NCBI GenBank assembly: GCA_950071955.1
Contig: CATMOC010000164.1
Coordinates: 1 to 7,739, forward strand
Reading direction: 5' to 3'
Length of the DNA stretch: 7,739 nucleotides
Origin: an uncultured Mesorhizobium sp.
GTDB taxonomy: Bacteria; Pseudomonadota; Alphaproteobacteria; Rhizobiales; Rhizobiaceae
Below the pieces are notes generated by a model. That model saw nothing but the letters and a program-made list of their open reading frames with translations. It searched no databases and was not told the origin of the DNA. Both the position numbers and the translations under genes were made by a program. This document shows, piece after piece, positions 6,933 to 7,739 of this stretch; the stretch's first letter is position 1; each line of letters starts with the position of its first letter.

Positions 6933-7340
6933 ATGATCGTTCACGACAACCCTCCACACATCCGCAGGATCGACACCCGACGCGCCGACGCTTTCGGCTT
7001 CGAGATCACCGGCCACATCACCGCGCCGGACATCGAGAACATGTTCGGCCTGCTCGAGGCCGCCTACGAACTGCACGACAAGATCGACCTCCTGGTCCTC
7101 GTCCGCGATTTCGAGGGCTTCGACTGGAGCGCGGCGCTCAAGAAGTCGACGTTTTCCGGCAAGGCCCATGCCCTGAAGCACGTCCGCCGCTACGCCGTGG
7201 TTGGCGGGCCCGGCTGGATGGGACCGGCGATGGGCTTCTTCAAACCGTTCCTGTCGATGGAGATGAGACATTTTGCGCTCGGTCAGGAAGCAGAGGCATG
7301 GGACTGGCTGGACGCCGGAAGGCCGGTTGCCGAAGCCTGA
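6933..7340 (+). CDS. STAS/SpoIIAA-like protein
   Basis: This 135-residue protein has the layout of the SpoIIAA-like (STAS/SEC14-type) family: a first strand at FGFEITGHIT (21-30), a helix DIENMFGLLEAAYELHD (33-49), a strand LLVLVRDFEGFDW (53-65), a lysine-containing helix KKSTFSGKAHALKHVRR (70-86), strand YAVVGG and a C-terminal ALGQEAEAWDWLDAG (115-129), which is characteristic of the group. These are small soluble proteins of largely unknown role, possibly binding hydrophobic ligands or partner proteins. It lacks an obvious SpoIIAA-type phosphorylated serine context. The start at 6933 is set by CGGAG (6921-6925) seven bases upstream. The frame is open upstream to 6588, but that stretch overlaps pdxJ and is a shadow. 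The stop abuts the stop of the convergent helicase gene. Confidence 0.82.
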   Translation: MIVHDNPPHIRRIDTRRADAFGFEITGHITAPDIENMFGLLEAAYELHDKIDLLVLVRDFEGFDWSAALKKSTFSGKAHALKHVRRYAVVGGPGWMGPAMGFFKPFLSMEMRHFALGQEAEAWDWLDAGRPVAEA

Positions 7341-7739
7341 TCAGCGCACGATCGTCAGCCGTTCCGCCGCGCGCGTGATCGCGGTGTAGAGCCAGCGCTC
7401 GCGCATGTCGCGGAATGCAAAGCTCTCGTCGAACAGGACGACGTTGTTCCACTGCGAGCCCTGCGCCTTGTGGACGGTCAGGGCGTAGCCGTAATCGAAA
7501 TCGTCGAAGCGCTTCTTCTGCTGCCAGGGAATCTCGGCGTCGGGGTCCTCGAAGGCAGCCTTGAGGAGCTTGATCTTCGACACGCCTCTATCCGGATCGT
7601 CCTCCTCCGGCGAAACCAGAAGGTTGATGCCCGGCTTCACCGTTTCGCGGGAGGCCGTCATCACCTTCCACAGCGAGCCGTTGAGCAGCCCCTTGGCGGG
7701 GTCGTTGCGCAGGCACACCAGCTTGTCGCCCGCCTGCGG
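7341..7739 (-). CDS. RecD-like ATP-dependent DNA helicase, C-terminal part (runs off the right edge)
   Basis: The 132 visible residues form the C-terminal end of a superfamily 1B helicase of the RecD/RecD2-like type. The frame is open at the right edge (first visible residues PQAGDKLVCLRNDP), so the Walker motifs and N-terminus lie outside the window. Visible features, numbered from the edge, are GDKLVCLRND...LLNGS (4-22), the UvrD/RecD C-terminal beta-barrel entry; the motif V equivalent ALTVHKAQGSQWNNVVLFDE (86-105); and the motif VI equivalent RWLYTAITRAAERLTIVR (115-132) with the arginine finger region. The protein ends right after motif VI, as in short stand-alone RecD-like helicases of alphaproteobacteria. 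A GTG at 7720 is internal, not a start. The likely job is 5'-3' DNA unwinding in repair or recombination, inferred from family. Confidence 0.9.
   Translation of the reverse strand, partial: PQAGDKLVCLRNDPAKGLLNGSLWKVMTASRETVKPGINLLVSPEEDDPDRGVSKIKLLKAAFEDPDAEIPWQQKKRFDDFDYGYALTVHKAQGSQWNNVVLFDESFAFRDMRERWLYTAITRAAERLTIVR

Overview
The window looks like chromosomal DNA from a GC-rich alphaproteobacterium, most likely a Hyphomicrobiales member of the Phyllobacteriaceae/Rhizobiaceae type (Mesorhizobium-like). The evidence is a BA14K-type C-terminus, the rhizobial form of PdxJ, a class I ketol-acid reductoisomerase with typical alphaproteobacterial wording, and strong G/C preference at third codon positions. 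No rRNA, tRNA, CRISPR, insertion sequence or phage gene was seen. I recognise ten protein genes. The genes at the two window edges appear to run out of the window.

Layout, left to right. The 3' part of a BA14K-like gene (+) ends at 717 and faces a small PilZ-domain gene (-, 890-1177) across a GC-rich intergenic region with a hairpin for each gene. The PilZ gene has an excellent -24/-12 (sigma-54) promoter match at a consistent distance from its start codon. Next comes a divergent pair: a TetR-type regulator (-, 1266-1865) and a seven-helix membrane protein (+, 1926-2627), sharing a 60 bp control region with a perfect palindrome and a second related site. The membrane gene converges on ilvC (-, 2706-3725), with hairpins between them. 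Upstream of ilvC on the same strand is a second TetR regulator (-, 3800-4435), preceded by its own perfect 14 bp palindrome. Then comes a divergent pair, an HxlR-type regulator (-, 4595-5014) and a QorB-like NAD(P)H:quinone oxidoreductase (+, 5137-6018), the same arrangement as ytfH/qorB in E. coli. pdxJ (-, 6065-6811) follows and is divergent from a SpoIIAA/STAS-like gene (+, 6933-7340). That gene's stop codon directly abuts the stop of a RecD-like helicase gene (-, 7341 to the right edge).

Functionally this is a mixed housekeeping and accessory stretch: branched-chain amino acid synthesis (ilvC), vitamin B6 synthesis (pdxJ), DNA processing (the RecD-like helicase), and three local regulators. 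Two of these regulators form neat regulator/target pairs with visible operator candidates. I found no convincing new multi-gene system. The most informative signals are regulatory: the sigma-54 site before the PilZ gene and the palindromes at the regulators. Operator, promoter and terminator calls come from reading the sequence only.
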